NCBI GenBank assembly: GCA_013396755.1
Contig: VWZF01002955.1
Location: 123,054-187,053, forward strand
Length of the DNA stretch: 64,000 nt
Source: Sclerurus mexicanus
Taxonomy: Eukaryota > Chordata > Aves > Passeriformes > Furnariidae
Reading direction: 5' to 3'
The notes under the pieces were generated by a model. The model made no database searches. It was given only the letters and a program-made list of their open reading frames with translations, and was not told the DNA's origin. Made by a program: the position numbers and the translations under genes. Positions 1-11,359 of the stretch are shown here, one piece after another (positions within the stretch are counted from its first letter, which is position 1; each line of letters starts with the position of its first letter).

Positions 1-40
1 CCCGCCCCCCACCAAGCTAGGCTGCGCCGTGCGAACTGAA

Positions 41-48
41 TGATGTCA
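41..48. promoter_or_regulatory. CRE/ATF-AP-1-like octamer
   Basis: TGATGTCA is a one-base variant of the palindromic CRE (TGACGTCA) and a known ATF/JUN-type binding sequence. It lies inside the CpG island, about 45-90 bp on the downstream (left) side of the two CCAAT boxes. This spacing is ordinary for a TATA-less CpG promoter. Confidence 0.45.
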
Positions 49-90
49 TGCTCCGGGGCCGCGCGTGACCGCCGCGCCCCGCCCTCGCCG

Positions 91-149
91 CCCATTGGCC
101 GGCGCCCGTGGCCCGTCAGGGCAGCGGCGCCTCCCATTGGCCGGCGCCC
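91..149 (-). promoter_or_regulatory. Duplicated CCAAT-box (NF-Y) module
   Basis: The same 17-base block containing CCCATTGGCCGGCG occurs at 91-107 and 133-149, exactly 42 bp apart, about four turns of B-form DNA. Each block has a CCAAT core on the minus strand (94-98 and 136-140) flanked by GGC and GGG. Paired, helically phased CCAAT boxes are typical of NF-Y-driven promoters. The identical flanks suggest a small local duplication. Confidence 0.55.
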
Positions 150-179
150 CGCGCGCCGCCGCCGCCCCTCGGAAAATAA

Positions 180-186
180 TAAACAA
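180..186 (+). promoter_or_regulatory. Forkhead/FOXO-type motif in CpG promoter
   Basis: TAAACAA matches the core recognised by FOXO and other forkhead factors. It sits in the only AT-rich patch of the island (about 172-187). If the island is the FOXO3 promoter, this is a candidate autoregulatory site. The motif is short, and the patch could equally act as a TATA-like element. Confidence 0.35.
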
Positions 187-559
187 TCGAGTAAGGCGCG
201 GCGCGGGAGGGGCGCGCGCCCCCCGCGGGAACGGAGCCCCCCGCTCTGCCGCCCGCACCGACACCTGCCCGCACACACGGGCTCCTCCTGCTCCTGGTGC
301 TGCACCGAGGACCGCGCCGAGCCGCGTCTCCGCTTTCCCCGGCCCCCTTGTCTCAAAGCGAAGTCGCGCGAGGGCTGCAAGTGCCCTCCAGATGTGGGCT
401 CCGAGGCAGCGCAGATCTGCGTGTGGTGTGAGGGCAAAGGGGCTGGGCGGGTACGCGTCCGGCAGGCAGGTGTGCCAGTACGGCGTGCCGAGTGCCCAGC
501 GGTAGGGCACCGATAGGGGGACCTGGAAGGTACACCTCTGAAACTGTGTCACTGCTGGT

Positions 560-3500
560 TGTCTTCAGGGGACAAAAAAATGCCCCCGATGTCGCTGTCC
601 TAGCCACGTGGTGCTGTGCAGAGAGATGCAGCCTCGATCCCTGCTTCGTTGTGGTGGTGCTCACACAGCACAGCCATAAAATGAACCACCTCTCGCAGTC
701 CTGCTTCTCTCAACCTGCGAACATGAGGCACACTTGTATAGCAGAGGGTTTAGTCGGGGATCAGGTGACGAGAATCAGGGCTGCAGGAAAGGATTTACCT
801 TTGCTGAGGCTCGCAGCCTGGCCTCTCCTTTTGAGAGCAGGTGCCCACATATGGCCTATTTCGCTTCCTTCAAAGAATTAATTATTTTCTCCTGTACGTG
901 GCCCCTGGAGGAAGAAGTGCAAGCACCTCCCTCACACTGTCATCCTGTATTTCCAGTGATCACAGCACTTGCTTAGGCGCTGGAGATGTGGCTCCTGGTC
1001 CTTTTCCCAGAACTTTGTGTTTTGTTCTCTAGCAGATGTTCAATGTAAAGTATATGGAGCACACTTTGAAAGGGGGACCGAAATGCAAGGTTGTTCCCCT
1101 CCCTTCCCTATGGCAATGTTATTACTGCTAGGTCATGGCCTCTCCTTGATTGCTCCCGTGAATCCTGAATCCCCACCCTCTCCCCCAGGCAGCAGTACGG
1201 GTTCAACAGGCTGGTTGAAAATGGAGTGCACGTTAGGCTAGCCTACCTCCCTGGTAAGATACTCTTCGGGAAGGTTAGAGGGAGGCACCTGATCCCCATC
1301 GGGCAGAAGCAGGAGAAGGTGACTTCGTGTCGACTGGTGCAAGGGGCACTGCAAGGCACACAGGGGGAAGTGCCCCCCACGGGCGTTGAGAAAGGGTTCA
1401 AAGGGGCTGGTGAAGTGTTAAGCAAAAGCAGTCAGTGGCTTAGCACATGGTGGGGAAGTCGATTATAAGCACTTGCAGCTGGTTCTCTCTCTCCCACCCC
1501 AGAGGAACTGGGTGACTGCTGACTCAGGAGCTGCATCAAGTTGGAGGAATGGGGTCATATTTCTTGAGTGCCTGTGACATGTTGCAGAGGGATGGGATAG
1601 TGATGGGCACCTCCGATTCGCTGTCCCATCTTGGACTCAGAAGAGTGATCACAGCAGCGTGCTGTGAGAAGCTGGAGCCCACTGGTATGTGTTGGATGTG
1701 CTCTGAGAAGGCTGTGCAGCCAAGGCCATGGGGCTCATCTTGCATGGAAACGTGTCTGACTCCAAATTCCAGCACTGGGCCCAGGGGGAAAAGGCGGCAC
1801 AGAGCTGCCCAATGTGGGGTGGTTCTGGGTATGTGAAAGGCAGAATGTCCTGTATCTTGGGATGCTGACAACCTAAAAATAGTACTCCAGAGCCTCCAAG
1901 ATTAGGCATCAGTTGAGCAGAGGCTGTTGGGAGGGCAGTTCTGAACTTTAATGCTTCAGTTCTGCCCCAGCCCTGCTTCTTATATTCCTTGCAGCTCATG
2001 TGAATGTCACTTAAACATTCTCAGGGCATGCAGTGATAGCAAATTGCCCTGCAAACTCCTCCTGGAATCTGAAAAGTTGAATTCTTCCATTTGCAGGCAC
2101 CCTTGCCTGCCTTCCAAAATCATTCCCTTCAGTCTAGCAAACCACTCTGTTAAAGCTGTGCACCTGGAGTCATTCACTGCCAGTTTACCTGTGGAGAGGC
2201 AATGACAGCAAGACTGAGACCTGATTTTATTTTGTTAATTTATTTTTTGGGGGGTACCACTTAAGTGAGCACATGTAATTGAATACATGCTGAGAGCTGA
2301 TCTCATGAAGAGCCTGCTGTTTCTAAATACGGTAGCTACTCTTCATAATAGGCATGTTTAGCTTAAAATAGATCTAGGTAAAAGTATTATAAACTCTGTT
2401 TAACTAAAACAGATTTTTTTCCTTGGAAGTAAGCAGGGAAAACTGGGGAGGAACTGTCACGGAGGTCTGACAGATGTTCAAGTACGTGAAGCTTAAAGAG
2501 GAACATGTGCTATTGAGTTTGCTCACAGAGGCTTTGTGACCTGTGTCTTTGCAGTAATGATGACACAAGCTTTTTTGAATAAAAGGAAGAAATTAACTGC
2601 CTTAGCTAATTGTACCCTTGCTAGCTAGCTAACCAAGGACACCATTTGACTGTGAAAATTGTTGGTGCACCCAAATCTCTCAGCTGGAGAGAATATCTGA
2701 AGTGAGAGTGTTCCCATATCTGTGGGTTAGAAGGACTATTTAAAAATCTTCCTAATTAGAAAATTAACCACTATTGCTTTAAAACAGCGGTGCACTGCTT
2801 TGAAAAATTAAGACCATATGGAAGCATTTATTACTTTTCAATATGTATTCATTCTCTGGTGCAATTTTATGTACTTGTTAATGCATAAAGAAAGTCTTTT
2901 GGAGCAGGAATAAAACACCACAAAGCATGATTTAATTCTATAAGGTCACCAAATCTGTTTCAGATTACTGGATGTTCCAATCTGCTAAAAAGAAGGGGTT
3001 GTCCCTGAACCAATGAAACAATGACAGGGAAGGGAGGTGAACCCATAAATCTGAAACACTTTGGAAATATAGCACACATATCAACAAACACTTTTAAAGG
3101 ATTCAGTGGGGATTTGGTCACATAAGAGATAAAGTTATGAAACAAATTATATTAAGTAACAGGAAAGTTAAAGTCAGTATTAAGAGTACAATACTTGGTT
3201 GCAACTTAAGGCATCTTAATGAATCATGTTTTCAAACAGTACAGGCCCACATAAGCATGTGACTGTAAGAGAAAATAGGAGCAAGTAATCCTGAAGTGCA
3301 CAAAAGTGCTTTTGTTTGTAGTTCTGCGGTCACTGGAAATGCCGATTCTTGTGCTTATTCACAAACACCTCTGGCTCTTTCTTCCAGAAATCCTATCCAA
3401 ACGTTTTTGTTCTGACTTAGAGGAGGACTTTGTGCTTTAGCTCTTTCATATGGTTCAGTCTTACAACGTCCTTCCTCTGGCAAGGGCCTAAGACGGGTCC

Positions 3501-6500
3501 GATGCCTTAGCTACTTTTTTCTTATTTTCTCTCTTCCCCCCCCCCCCCCGGGTGACAAGCCATGGGGCAATATTTGCTCTCAGGACCTGGGCACTTTCCT
3601 TTCACTGGTTCAGCATGGATCAACAAGAGGCTGAGTCTGAGGAGTTAACCATGCATGCTTTGAGCCACCTGGCAATGAGCTCTGCAGGCACAGGAGGCAA
3701 CCTTTCTGCCGTTATCGTGAACCTGAGAGCAGTATAACCGTCTGGCTAGTTATAATTTAACAGAAACCCCATTTTTCATCTTGCTGTGGTGGTGTGCTTT
3801 CTTTTAAATGCCATCTGCAGAGTCTCCCAGTGAGTGGAAAAGTTTTGCTTTATATTTCTTACAGATACTGACAAAAACTAGTCTACTAGGTTACTGGAAA
3901 AGAGACATATTCTTTCTTAGAAGCATAAGCAAGCTAAAAAGAGTTTGCAGTAACTTTTATACTTCAATCAAAATATTTTTCAGTATGTATTGGTCATTTG
4001 TAATCAGTAGACTAACTGACTGGTTCTTTTATTAATGTTGAAATCTTACATTTTTAGAAGTGTTATTAAGCTAGTAAATTAATCTTCAGCTTTCCTGTAG
4101 CACTGAAGCTTGTTTATCATTGTTGTGCCTTCTATCATGCTTTAAACCTTTGGTAACCAATAGCAGTAATTTCAAATAAGCTCAGATTTTTAGTTAAAAA
4201 TGAACTGAGTATGCATGCATCTTTTGAATCAGCACCTTAATGTGACCTCTTCTGTCTGCTCACATTATTAGCACCAAAATAAAGTTCTTCAGACAAAATG
4301 AAGCCAGATAAATGAATACATAATAAGGATTAAAACAAATACCATGAGGAGCAATTGCTGTCTTCAATTAACTTTCATCCAGATCATATATCTTAGCCAT
4401 TGGAAAATCTTAAATAAAATCATCTTTAAAGACCTCTCAAACTTTTTTTGAGTAGTTGTCAGCTTAGGCATGTATCCCAACTTTAACTTGCATGTATGGT
4501 AAGAATATTACTTGCCCATAGATGGCAATAGCATTACACTGCTGGAGTAGCCCCCAGCCTGTGAAATGAGGCTGTTATGGTGGTGAACATTAACTCTGGG
4601 AATGGAGAAAAAGTATCTTGCCTTTTTTTTTTTTTTTCCCTGTCTGCAGCAGTGGCAATGGGGACTGTTCTGCTTGCAGGAATATTTGGACTAATCACGT
4701 GAAAAAAGATCCTGGAGTGATGAGGCAGCATATTTCCCATGTCTGAGGTCAGGATTTGTTCTGCGAAGCTGACCTTTAAAAAAGCCTGAAAATGAGGAAC
4801 GTGGCACTAGGGAGCAGAGAAGGAAGCATGAAATGATGTAAGATATGTTTCTTCTGCATATGAAATACTTTTTTTTTTTTTTAAGCTCCAGGTTTGTGAT
4901 TCAGCATTTTCTGCCACTGAGAGAGTATAAGAAAGCAGAAAATTCTGTAGCAAAACAGAAAGTCCCTATTGTTCTAAGCAAAATCTAATAAAATATTAGC
5001 CATCAGATATTTTTGCTCCCTTCTGTTGAGTTGGGGTGGAGATTATATTTTCCCCAAATCACTCTCCCCTTAACCTCCTGATCTGAGAATGCTGGAACTT
5101 AGACAGAGCCTGGACAACTTCCCTATGTACAATGGGTGTAAAGTGCCTCCAGTTTTGTTGGCATTGGATTGCTGGGTGACTGCTGTTTCGACTCTGACAA
5201 GCGACTGTAGGACAGGCCTGCGATGAGAAAACTCCGGGGTACTAGTGCTGGGTGGATGTTTGGTGCAGGACAGGAAGTCCCACAGGGCTAAAGCATCAGC
5301 CCAGGTGAGGTTGGCAGCCTGGGTTTGATACCAGCTGCAAGGTGATGCCAGGCCTCAGACACAAGCCCTCCTCTCTGAACTTATGCAAAAGTGCCTTTAC
5401 TGCCAATTCTTCCTTATTTCTTGTCTTTCCTTCCTATGTCCGTTCTCTTGCTGAGATGCAGGAGGCTGCTTTGAGAGGTCTAAAGAACCAGCCGGATGGC
5501 CCAGCCTGTTGCTGCCTCTCTGATCTGAGAAACCCTGCTGACTTGTTTGGAAGGAGAAAGTAAGGAAGCTATTTCCTCCTTCTCCCTCCTTGGAGACGGG
5601 TTCTGTGTTCAGATGGCATTTATCTCTCTTGTTAAAGGAGGTGGCAGTGGTGGGGAAGCGCTTCCAGGTGCTGGAGCTCAGCTGTGTCCATGCTGATACT
5701 CGTCCCTGGCACAGTTTTGGCCTATGGTGTTAATACTTTACCAAACAATTCCCAGCAACGGACATAAAAAGTCTGGCTGCAGTCACTCCACTTTGATGGG
5801 TAAGAGGATTTAACAGCCTGGACATGGCTGCTCTGTGCCCACTGGCTAGTTTATCCCTATGGATGTGGTCTGGGTGTGCCTGGGGCAGTCTGTGCTCAAA
5901 CTGGTACCCTACACAGGGACAGCCTTGCCTTCCAGTGTTGAAGAAGCAGGGAGAGAGCCTTGTCATGCTTTCTCTTTACCTGCTGAGACGGCAGCACCAG
6001 TGAAGGTGACTGAGGACTTGTTTTTCGTTACTCCAAATGCCAGACAGAAGGAAGCCTGCTTGCACCTGCCTCAGACTCTGAATAGATTTCTTTTTTAAAG
6101 AGTCCTAAGGGACAAGCAAATGGATATGAGCACGTACTGTATTTGTGAGACCAGCACTGAGATGGTTTGCATGTTATAAATTGATGTTGAAAAATGGGTG
6201 GTGGAATATTAGAGCCATACAAAATGATTCAGAGCCTGAAGAAAATGCTTTGCAATGGGAGACGTGAAGCCCTTGCTCTCTCTACTTTATCAAAAAAGGC
6301 TGAGCAGGGAATTTATTATGATGGTGAAGGAACTTCCTTGGGAGAAAAATATCAGGTACTGAAAGGCTCTTTAATCTAGTAAATTATGGGAATGTGTTGC
6401 AGCAAACTGAAACCAGATACATTCAGATGAAAAACTGGGCACAAATTTATGGGAATGAAGGTGGTTAATCACCATAACAAGCTGTCAGGGTAGTTGGCAC

Positions 6501-7665
6501 ATATTCCAGTTGTGTCCAAGCCAAGACAGGGCTGTTTTTGATGGGTGTGCTCTAACCACGGTTGAAAATGTGAGGGGCAGTGTAGTCAAGTCTCAGGCAA
6601 AGTAAGCAGGTGAGGTTTGAAGGGCCATGATATGCGAGAGGTCTGAATAACAGTTCCCAAAGGAGCTGTGAAGATCTAATGGTTCCCTATCTGTCCTTAA
6701 CGTCAGAGAGACTGAGAAAAACAGCACTTAGCAGGAAGCAGAAGGGAAGAATTTGAATGACAGCCTCATTGCTGGCACACTCGTGTGTCCTCTGTTTCTG
6801 TAAGGACTGTATCTTTCACCTGCTCAGGGCTTTACTAATGTTTGCTCTACACCCATTGTAAGAACAACCTTTCTCCAGTCCACAAGCCCTCTGTACAGAT
6901 TGGCATTGGTGTCTTTCATGTTAGGAGAGCATGAGTAAAAATTTGTGATGCTCAGTGGCTCATATGGCAGCTTGGATAAGCTTTTCTTTTTTTATTTCAT
7001 CTTCTTAAACTTTAGACTTGCCTGTCCTTCACTTGCCTGTTCTTCATGCCTTCCAGTTTCCCTAGCATCCATTTCCTCATATTGCCTTTACCACCAGGCT
7101 CACCACTTTGCTTTGTTGATAATCTGTACTGCAGGACGTCTTGGAGGGTGCTTCTTATTCATAATTTGATAAAACCAATCCTGTCTTCTTTGCACGGATT
7201 TCACACGGGATGGGTATGTTAATGATGTGATGTGTAGATAAAGAGCTTGCCAGGAACTTTTTGATAAAGTGCCTTTCATCCAGAAGTACAGATTTGCAGC
7301 TGCTCTAGCTATTGACAGGAACATGCTAAGGTATCTTGGCAAAATACCTGCAATCTGTATCTAGACAAGTGCTCTAATCTAATTTTAAAAACAAGGCTTC
7401 TCTTCTAGAAAACAAGTCAGTGGTGGAAATCAAGAATTTCTCATCTCCTGTTGCCTTTTCCGGGGTCCCAGTACTTTCCTGCTTATTCCCCATCTGCTTG
7501 TGATGATGCAAGTATTTTATTCTCTCAAGCCCTAAGATAAGTCTGCTGGTTTCTCCGTGTTCCAGAGGGTAATTGCATACAAAGTCAGAGCTGAAACAAG
7601 GCAAATGGTTTCCACACAATGTCCTAATTTTCAAATTGGAGAGACATGGATTTGAAAGGTGGACT
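560..7665. other. Intergenic DNA, nothing coding seen
   Basis: This stretch lies between the CpG island and the first CR1 copy. I see no gene, exon-like block or recognised transposon. Frames up to about 115 codons occur by chance. It contains simple tracts (C14 at 3536-3549, T15 at 4623-4637, a further T run near 4870). Conserved non-coding enhancers of the neighbouring gene could lie here but cannot be recognised from a single sequence. Confidence 0.6.
3536..3549. repeat. Poly-C tract (C14)
   Basis: Fourteen consecutive C follow a pyrimidine-rich lead-in (ctctctt). It is prone to length polymorphism and sequencing error. Confidence 0.9.
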
Positions 7666-7666
7666 G

Positions 7667-9056
7667 GTTGGTAGAGAAGGCATTGGATGGATGGATGCAG
7701 CCAGAGAGTTGTGGTCAGTGACTCGAGTCTATGTCTAGGTGTCTAAGTGGTGTCCCTTGGGGTTCTGTCTCTTTAGTATCTTTATCAATGACATAGTGGG
7801 ATCAAGTGCACCCTCAGCAAGTTTGCAGATGACACAAAGCTGAACGGTGCAGTTCTGCACATCAGAGGAAAGGGATGCCATGCAGAGGAACCTGGACAAA
7901 TTTGAGAAGTGGCCCCATGAGAACCTCATGAGGTTCAACAAGTTCAAATGCAAAGTGCTGCACCTGGGTCAGGGCAATCCCAGACATGAATACAGACTAG
8001 AAGAACTCACTGAGAGCAGCCCTGCGGAGTAGGACTTAGGGGTTCTGTGGATGAAGCACTGGACATGAGCCAGCAGTGTGCACTCACACCCCAGAAAGCC
8101 AAACACATCCTGGGCTGCATCAAAAGAAGTGTGGTCAGCAAGCCAAGGGAGGTGATTCTGCCTCTCTACTCTGTTCTCCTGAGTCCCCACCTGGACTATT
8201 GCTTTGAGGTCTGGGGTCTTCAGCACAAAAAAGAAATGGACGCAGAGGAGGGCCATGAAGATAATCAGAGGGATGGAGCATCTCTGCTATGAAGACAGGC
8301 TGGGAGAGCTGGCATTGTTCAACATGAAGAAGATCTGAGGTTTCTCTCCAGGGAGACCTCATTGCAGCCTCCCAGTATTTAAAGGAGGCTTATATAAAAG
8401 AGGAAGAGAGACTCTTTACACAGAAATGTAGTGATAAGACAAGGGGGAACAGTTTTAAATTAAAGAGGGTAGGTCTAGNAAGTGTGGTCAGCAAGCCAAG
8501 GGAGGTGATTCTGCCTCTCTACTCTGTTCTCCTGAGTCCCCACCTGGACTATTGCTTTGAGGTCTGGGGTCTTCAGCACAAAAAAGAAATGGACGCAGAG
8601 GAGGGCCATGAAGATAATCAGAGGGATGGAGCATCTCTGCTATGAAGACAGGCTGGGAGAGCTGGCATTGTTCAACATGAAGAAGATCTGAGGTTTCTCT
8701 CCAGGGAGACCTCATTGCAGCCTCCCAGTATTTAAAGGAGGCTTATATAAAAGAGGAAGAGAGACTCTTTACACAGAAATGTAGTGATAAGACAAGGGGG
8801 AACAGTTTTAAATTAAAGAGGGTAGGTCTAGATTAGATGTTAGGTAGAAACTCTTTACTATGAGGGTGGTGCGACACTGAACAGGTTACCCAGAGAAGTT
8901 ATGGATACTCCATCCCTGGAAATGTTCAAGACCAGGTTGGATGGTGCTTGGAGCAATCTGATCTAGTGGAAAGTGTCCTTGCCCATGGCAGGGGGTTGGA
9001 ACTAGATGATCTTTAAAATTCCTTCCAACCCAAACTATTCTTTGATTCTATGAAAT
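7667..9056 (+). mobile_element. CR1 LINE 3' fragment (5'-truncated)
   Basis: This is a 5'-truncated chicken-repeat-1 LINE in plus orientation. It runs from the end of the reverse transcriptase into the 3'UTR and ends near 9056 with the typical CR1 tail (ccttccaaccc, then ttctttgattctatg). Visible coding remnants include the stretch encoding 'KFADDTKL'-like sequence around 7815-7845, and a frame at about 8047-8292 with 'LYSVLLSPHLDYC', matching the C-terminal region of the CR1 reverse transcriptase. The frame is broken and the copy is dead. About 353 bp of the apparent length is an exact duplication around an N (separate entry), so the true length is probably near 1.04 kb. Confidence 0.9.
8127..8831 (+). 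repeat. Exact 352-bp tandem duplication split by a single N
   Basis: Bases 8127-8478 and 8480-8831 read identically throughout, and the one base between them, 8479, is N. Both copies lie inside the CR1 element. A perfect duplication meeting at an undetermined base is the pattern left when two contigs with overlapping ends are joined with a placeholder instead of merged. It is most likely an assembly artefact. Confidence 0.9.
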
Positions 9057-11358
9057 GAAGGGGTGGAGTTGTTGTCCAGTTGTCATGCAGTTGTCATCAA
9101 TACCCACAAATGATTAACCAGGTACAGAGACTCTTTGAAACACAGAATTTAGAGACAGAGCAGGGGTTTGGACTGAGATTTCCAAATAGTAAGTGAGACT
9201 CCTGAACATGTTTTTAAGTGGGGAAAAAAAAAGCTCCTAAGTATAGGAAATGTTGGGAGTTTTTGGTTGATTTTGGTTTTTGTCTATTTGTTTGTTTGGA
9301 GTTTTCTGTTTCAGGGGTTTCTTTTGGAGGACATGCAAGCAATTCTTCAGGCAGTTTTCCTGAAGTCCACATACCTCTGGAAAGCAACAGAAGTATCTGC
9401 ACGAGCAAAGAGCTCCAGCACAGGGAAGTACAGAGAATATAAGAAAAATAAGGCTTTGGCTGGAGAAGTGGAAATGGATTAGTCAGGCACCAGGTGAATT
9501 CCTGCAGCGGCTGTTCTTCTTGGCAAAGACTGCAGCTGCAAACAGATCCAGGCAGGAGCTGACCCAGACTTTAAGGAACGTTCAGTTTTAGAACTGAAGA
9601 ACCCATGTTTTAGGCTGAACTTCACCTATATGTCCAAAACTTCTTCAGAACTCTAGGAGAATGTTGCTTTGGACCTTACTCTGTAGCTTGGATTCATTTG
9701 CTTAGTCACTGGCCAGATAAAGGTTATTCCTAGTGTGAGAAAAAAGATTTACCTTTGTTCTCTGGCTCAGATGACTTTACCGTTGTCCTCTCACACGCAT
9801 ATCCTGCTGCTAAATGTGGGTAAAATAAGCAGCAAGTCCTTTTACTATCTTTCCTTTCAGTTTGTTGATCAGAGGATTCTGTCATATGCATGGTAATGTG
9901 TAACTGAAGTATGTTGGCTCTGCCCAGCTGGCTTAGATCTCACCTCTGAGCCTGTACTCAAAAAGACCTGCCTATTCTGAGCAGCACTGGAAGGTCTCCA
10001 GGGCCCAAAATGTGAAAATTAATGAATTCTTGTAGAAATGTTTCTGTAATGCTGTGAAATCCAGCCAAGAGACACGATAAATGTGAAACTGTTTTCTAGG
10101 ACATGCAGTTTCATTTAATTTTGCCGTGCCCCATTTAATTTTGTCGTGCCCACAGAACTTTTCAGCAACAACTGTGTCCTTCCATCCTGCATCCTTTTGT
10201 GATGTGGTTACCCTGGCAATTCAACTGATTTTCCAGAAAAGTCAGCTCCATCAAGGTTCATTGACTTGCTGCATTAAAGGCCTCCAGTAGACTTCAGCAT
10301 CCATTGATTGCAAGTTCTTTTATGGGCTTGGACTGTTATGAGAAGAGATCTGCAGAGAGAGTTATGTTCTGGCATACTTGATTGGAGCTGATTTGTTGTT
10401 TTTTCTTGTCTCTTCTTCACTCTGGGTAGACCAATAATCTTTCCTGTTTCTTGAAACAGTGGGGTAATTTTTCTACATATCACCAGACTTCTCTTCCAGC
10501 ACGTTCTCTGTAGGAGTGAAGTTTTCCAGGAAAAGTCTCTTCTTATGTACCTTCCTTCAATGTATTTATACAATAGTTTGACTTAAAAAAAATCTCAACA
10601 TAATTTCTTCCTCTAGGCAAGCCACAGAGGGACCAATGTCTGACAAGTTCATCTATGTTTTCTGCTTTAATTTAACCTTTTTTTAGAGTTTGAGGATTAA
10701 GAAATACAGCCTAAAAGGTACGTAAGCATGCAACAACACTGAGCATTAAAATGCCTGACTCACTGAATGCCATGTTCGGTGCTTGCTCCCCAGAGGGAGA
10801 GTTCAGGGCCTCAGAAGAACAGAACCTGATTGCACAAGGAGCTGCTTGCACCAGTCAGCAGAGGGTATGAGCTTGGAAGGGGAAGTCACGCAGGGAAGGC
10901 CAAGGAGACAAGAGCTGCTCCTGTGGGAAAAACAAAGAAATGAACAATTTTTAAAAAACCCAAACCAAAACAAAGAAAACTGAACCATGAATTGTTAAAC
11001 AGAGATTGCCCATCCCCTCTAGTACCTTCCAGCTTCTTTGCTCGTATTTTTGGAAAGGATACAGCCCGTACATTCTTCTCAGGGTACTGGCAGTGGAGAG
11101 GATTGCTGAAAGCTGAACTTGGGGGAAGAAGAAGTGGAGAGGCTGATGATGAAGGGGTGGCAGAACAGGACTAGGGATCTTCTTGAAGCTCTTAACCACA
11201 GTAAGGCCAAGGAACTGCCATCTCTTTTTATAATGGCATAGTCATGGGGCTTTCTTTAAGCCAAATCCTGTCAGTGCTCTGGATTTGAAGCATCAGGGTT
11301 TCAGGCTTGTTCAAAAGCCAGACTCGTCCAAATCAGGTGTCATGATTTTTTGAGAACA
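9057..11358. other. Intergenic DNA, nothing coding seen
   Basis: Between the CR1 copy and the GC-rich block I find no exon, gene or transposon. The only structure is a 20-bp tandem duplication at 10112-10151. Open frames reach about 100 codons and look random. Confidence 0.6.
10112..10151. repeat. Two-copy 20-bp tandem repeat
   Basis: The unit catttaattttgccgtgccc (10112-10131) is followed directly by a copy with one change, gcc to gtc (10132-10151). It is a small recent local duplication. Confidence 0.9.
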
Positions 11359-11359
11359 G

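Larger units (their letters stand above)
1..505 (-). promoter_or_regulatory. CpG-island promoter of the gene to the left (FOXO3 inferred)
   Basis: The first 500 bases are extremely GC- and CpG-rich, while the DNA after about 560 is ordinary. The island contains CCAAT boxes, a CRE/ATF-like octamer and a forkhead-type site. Both CCAAT boxes read CCAATGGG on the minus strand, which fits transcription leftwards out of the window, although NF-Y sites work in either orientation. Identity is by synteny: in human the gene after AFG1L, on the same strand, is FOXO3, and AFG1L here reads right to left and ends at 22.7 kb. No FOXO3 coding sequence is in the window. Long frames in both strands of the island are by-products of GC richness and show no recognisable domain. 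A plus-strand transcript from the same island cannot be excluded: an AT patch at 175-187 and a donor-like AAG|GTACAC near 530 would suit one. Confidence 0.7.

Noticed and set aside
40..664. Overlapping open frames of 100-168 codons on both strands of the left CpG island
   Set aside because: They result from GC-rich, stop-poor sequence. The products are Arg/Pro/Ala-rich with no domain, and the frames overlap one another in several phases.
8047..8292. Frame encoding a reverse-transcriptase-like peptide
   Set aside because: It is the decayed C-terminal end of the CR1 polymerase inside a truncated element, not a host gene. It is included under the CR1 entry.
8135..8715. Two identical 75-codon minus-strand frames, looking like a duplicated gene
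   Set aside because: They are antisense shadows of the CR1 element, and the duplication is the probable assembly artefact around the N.
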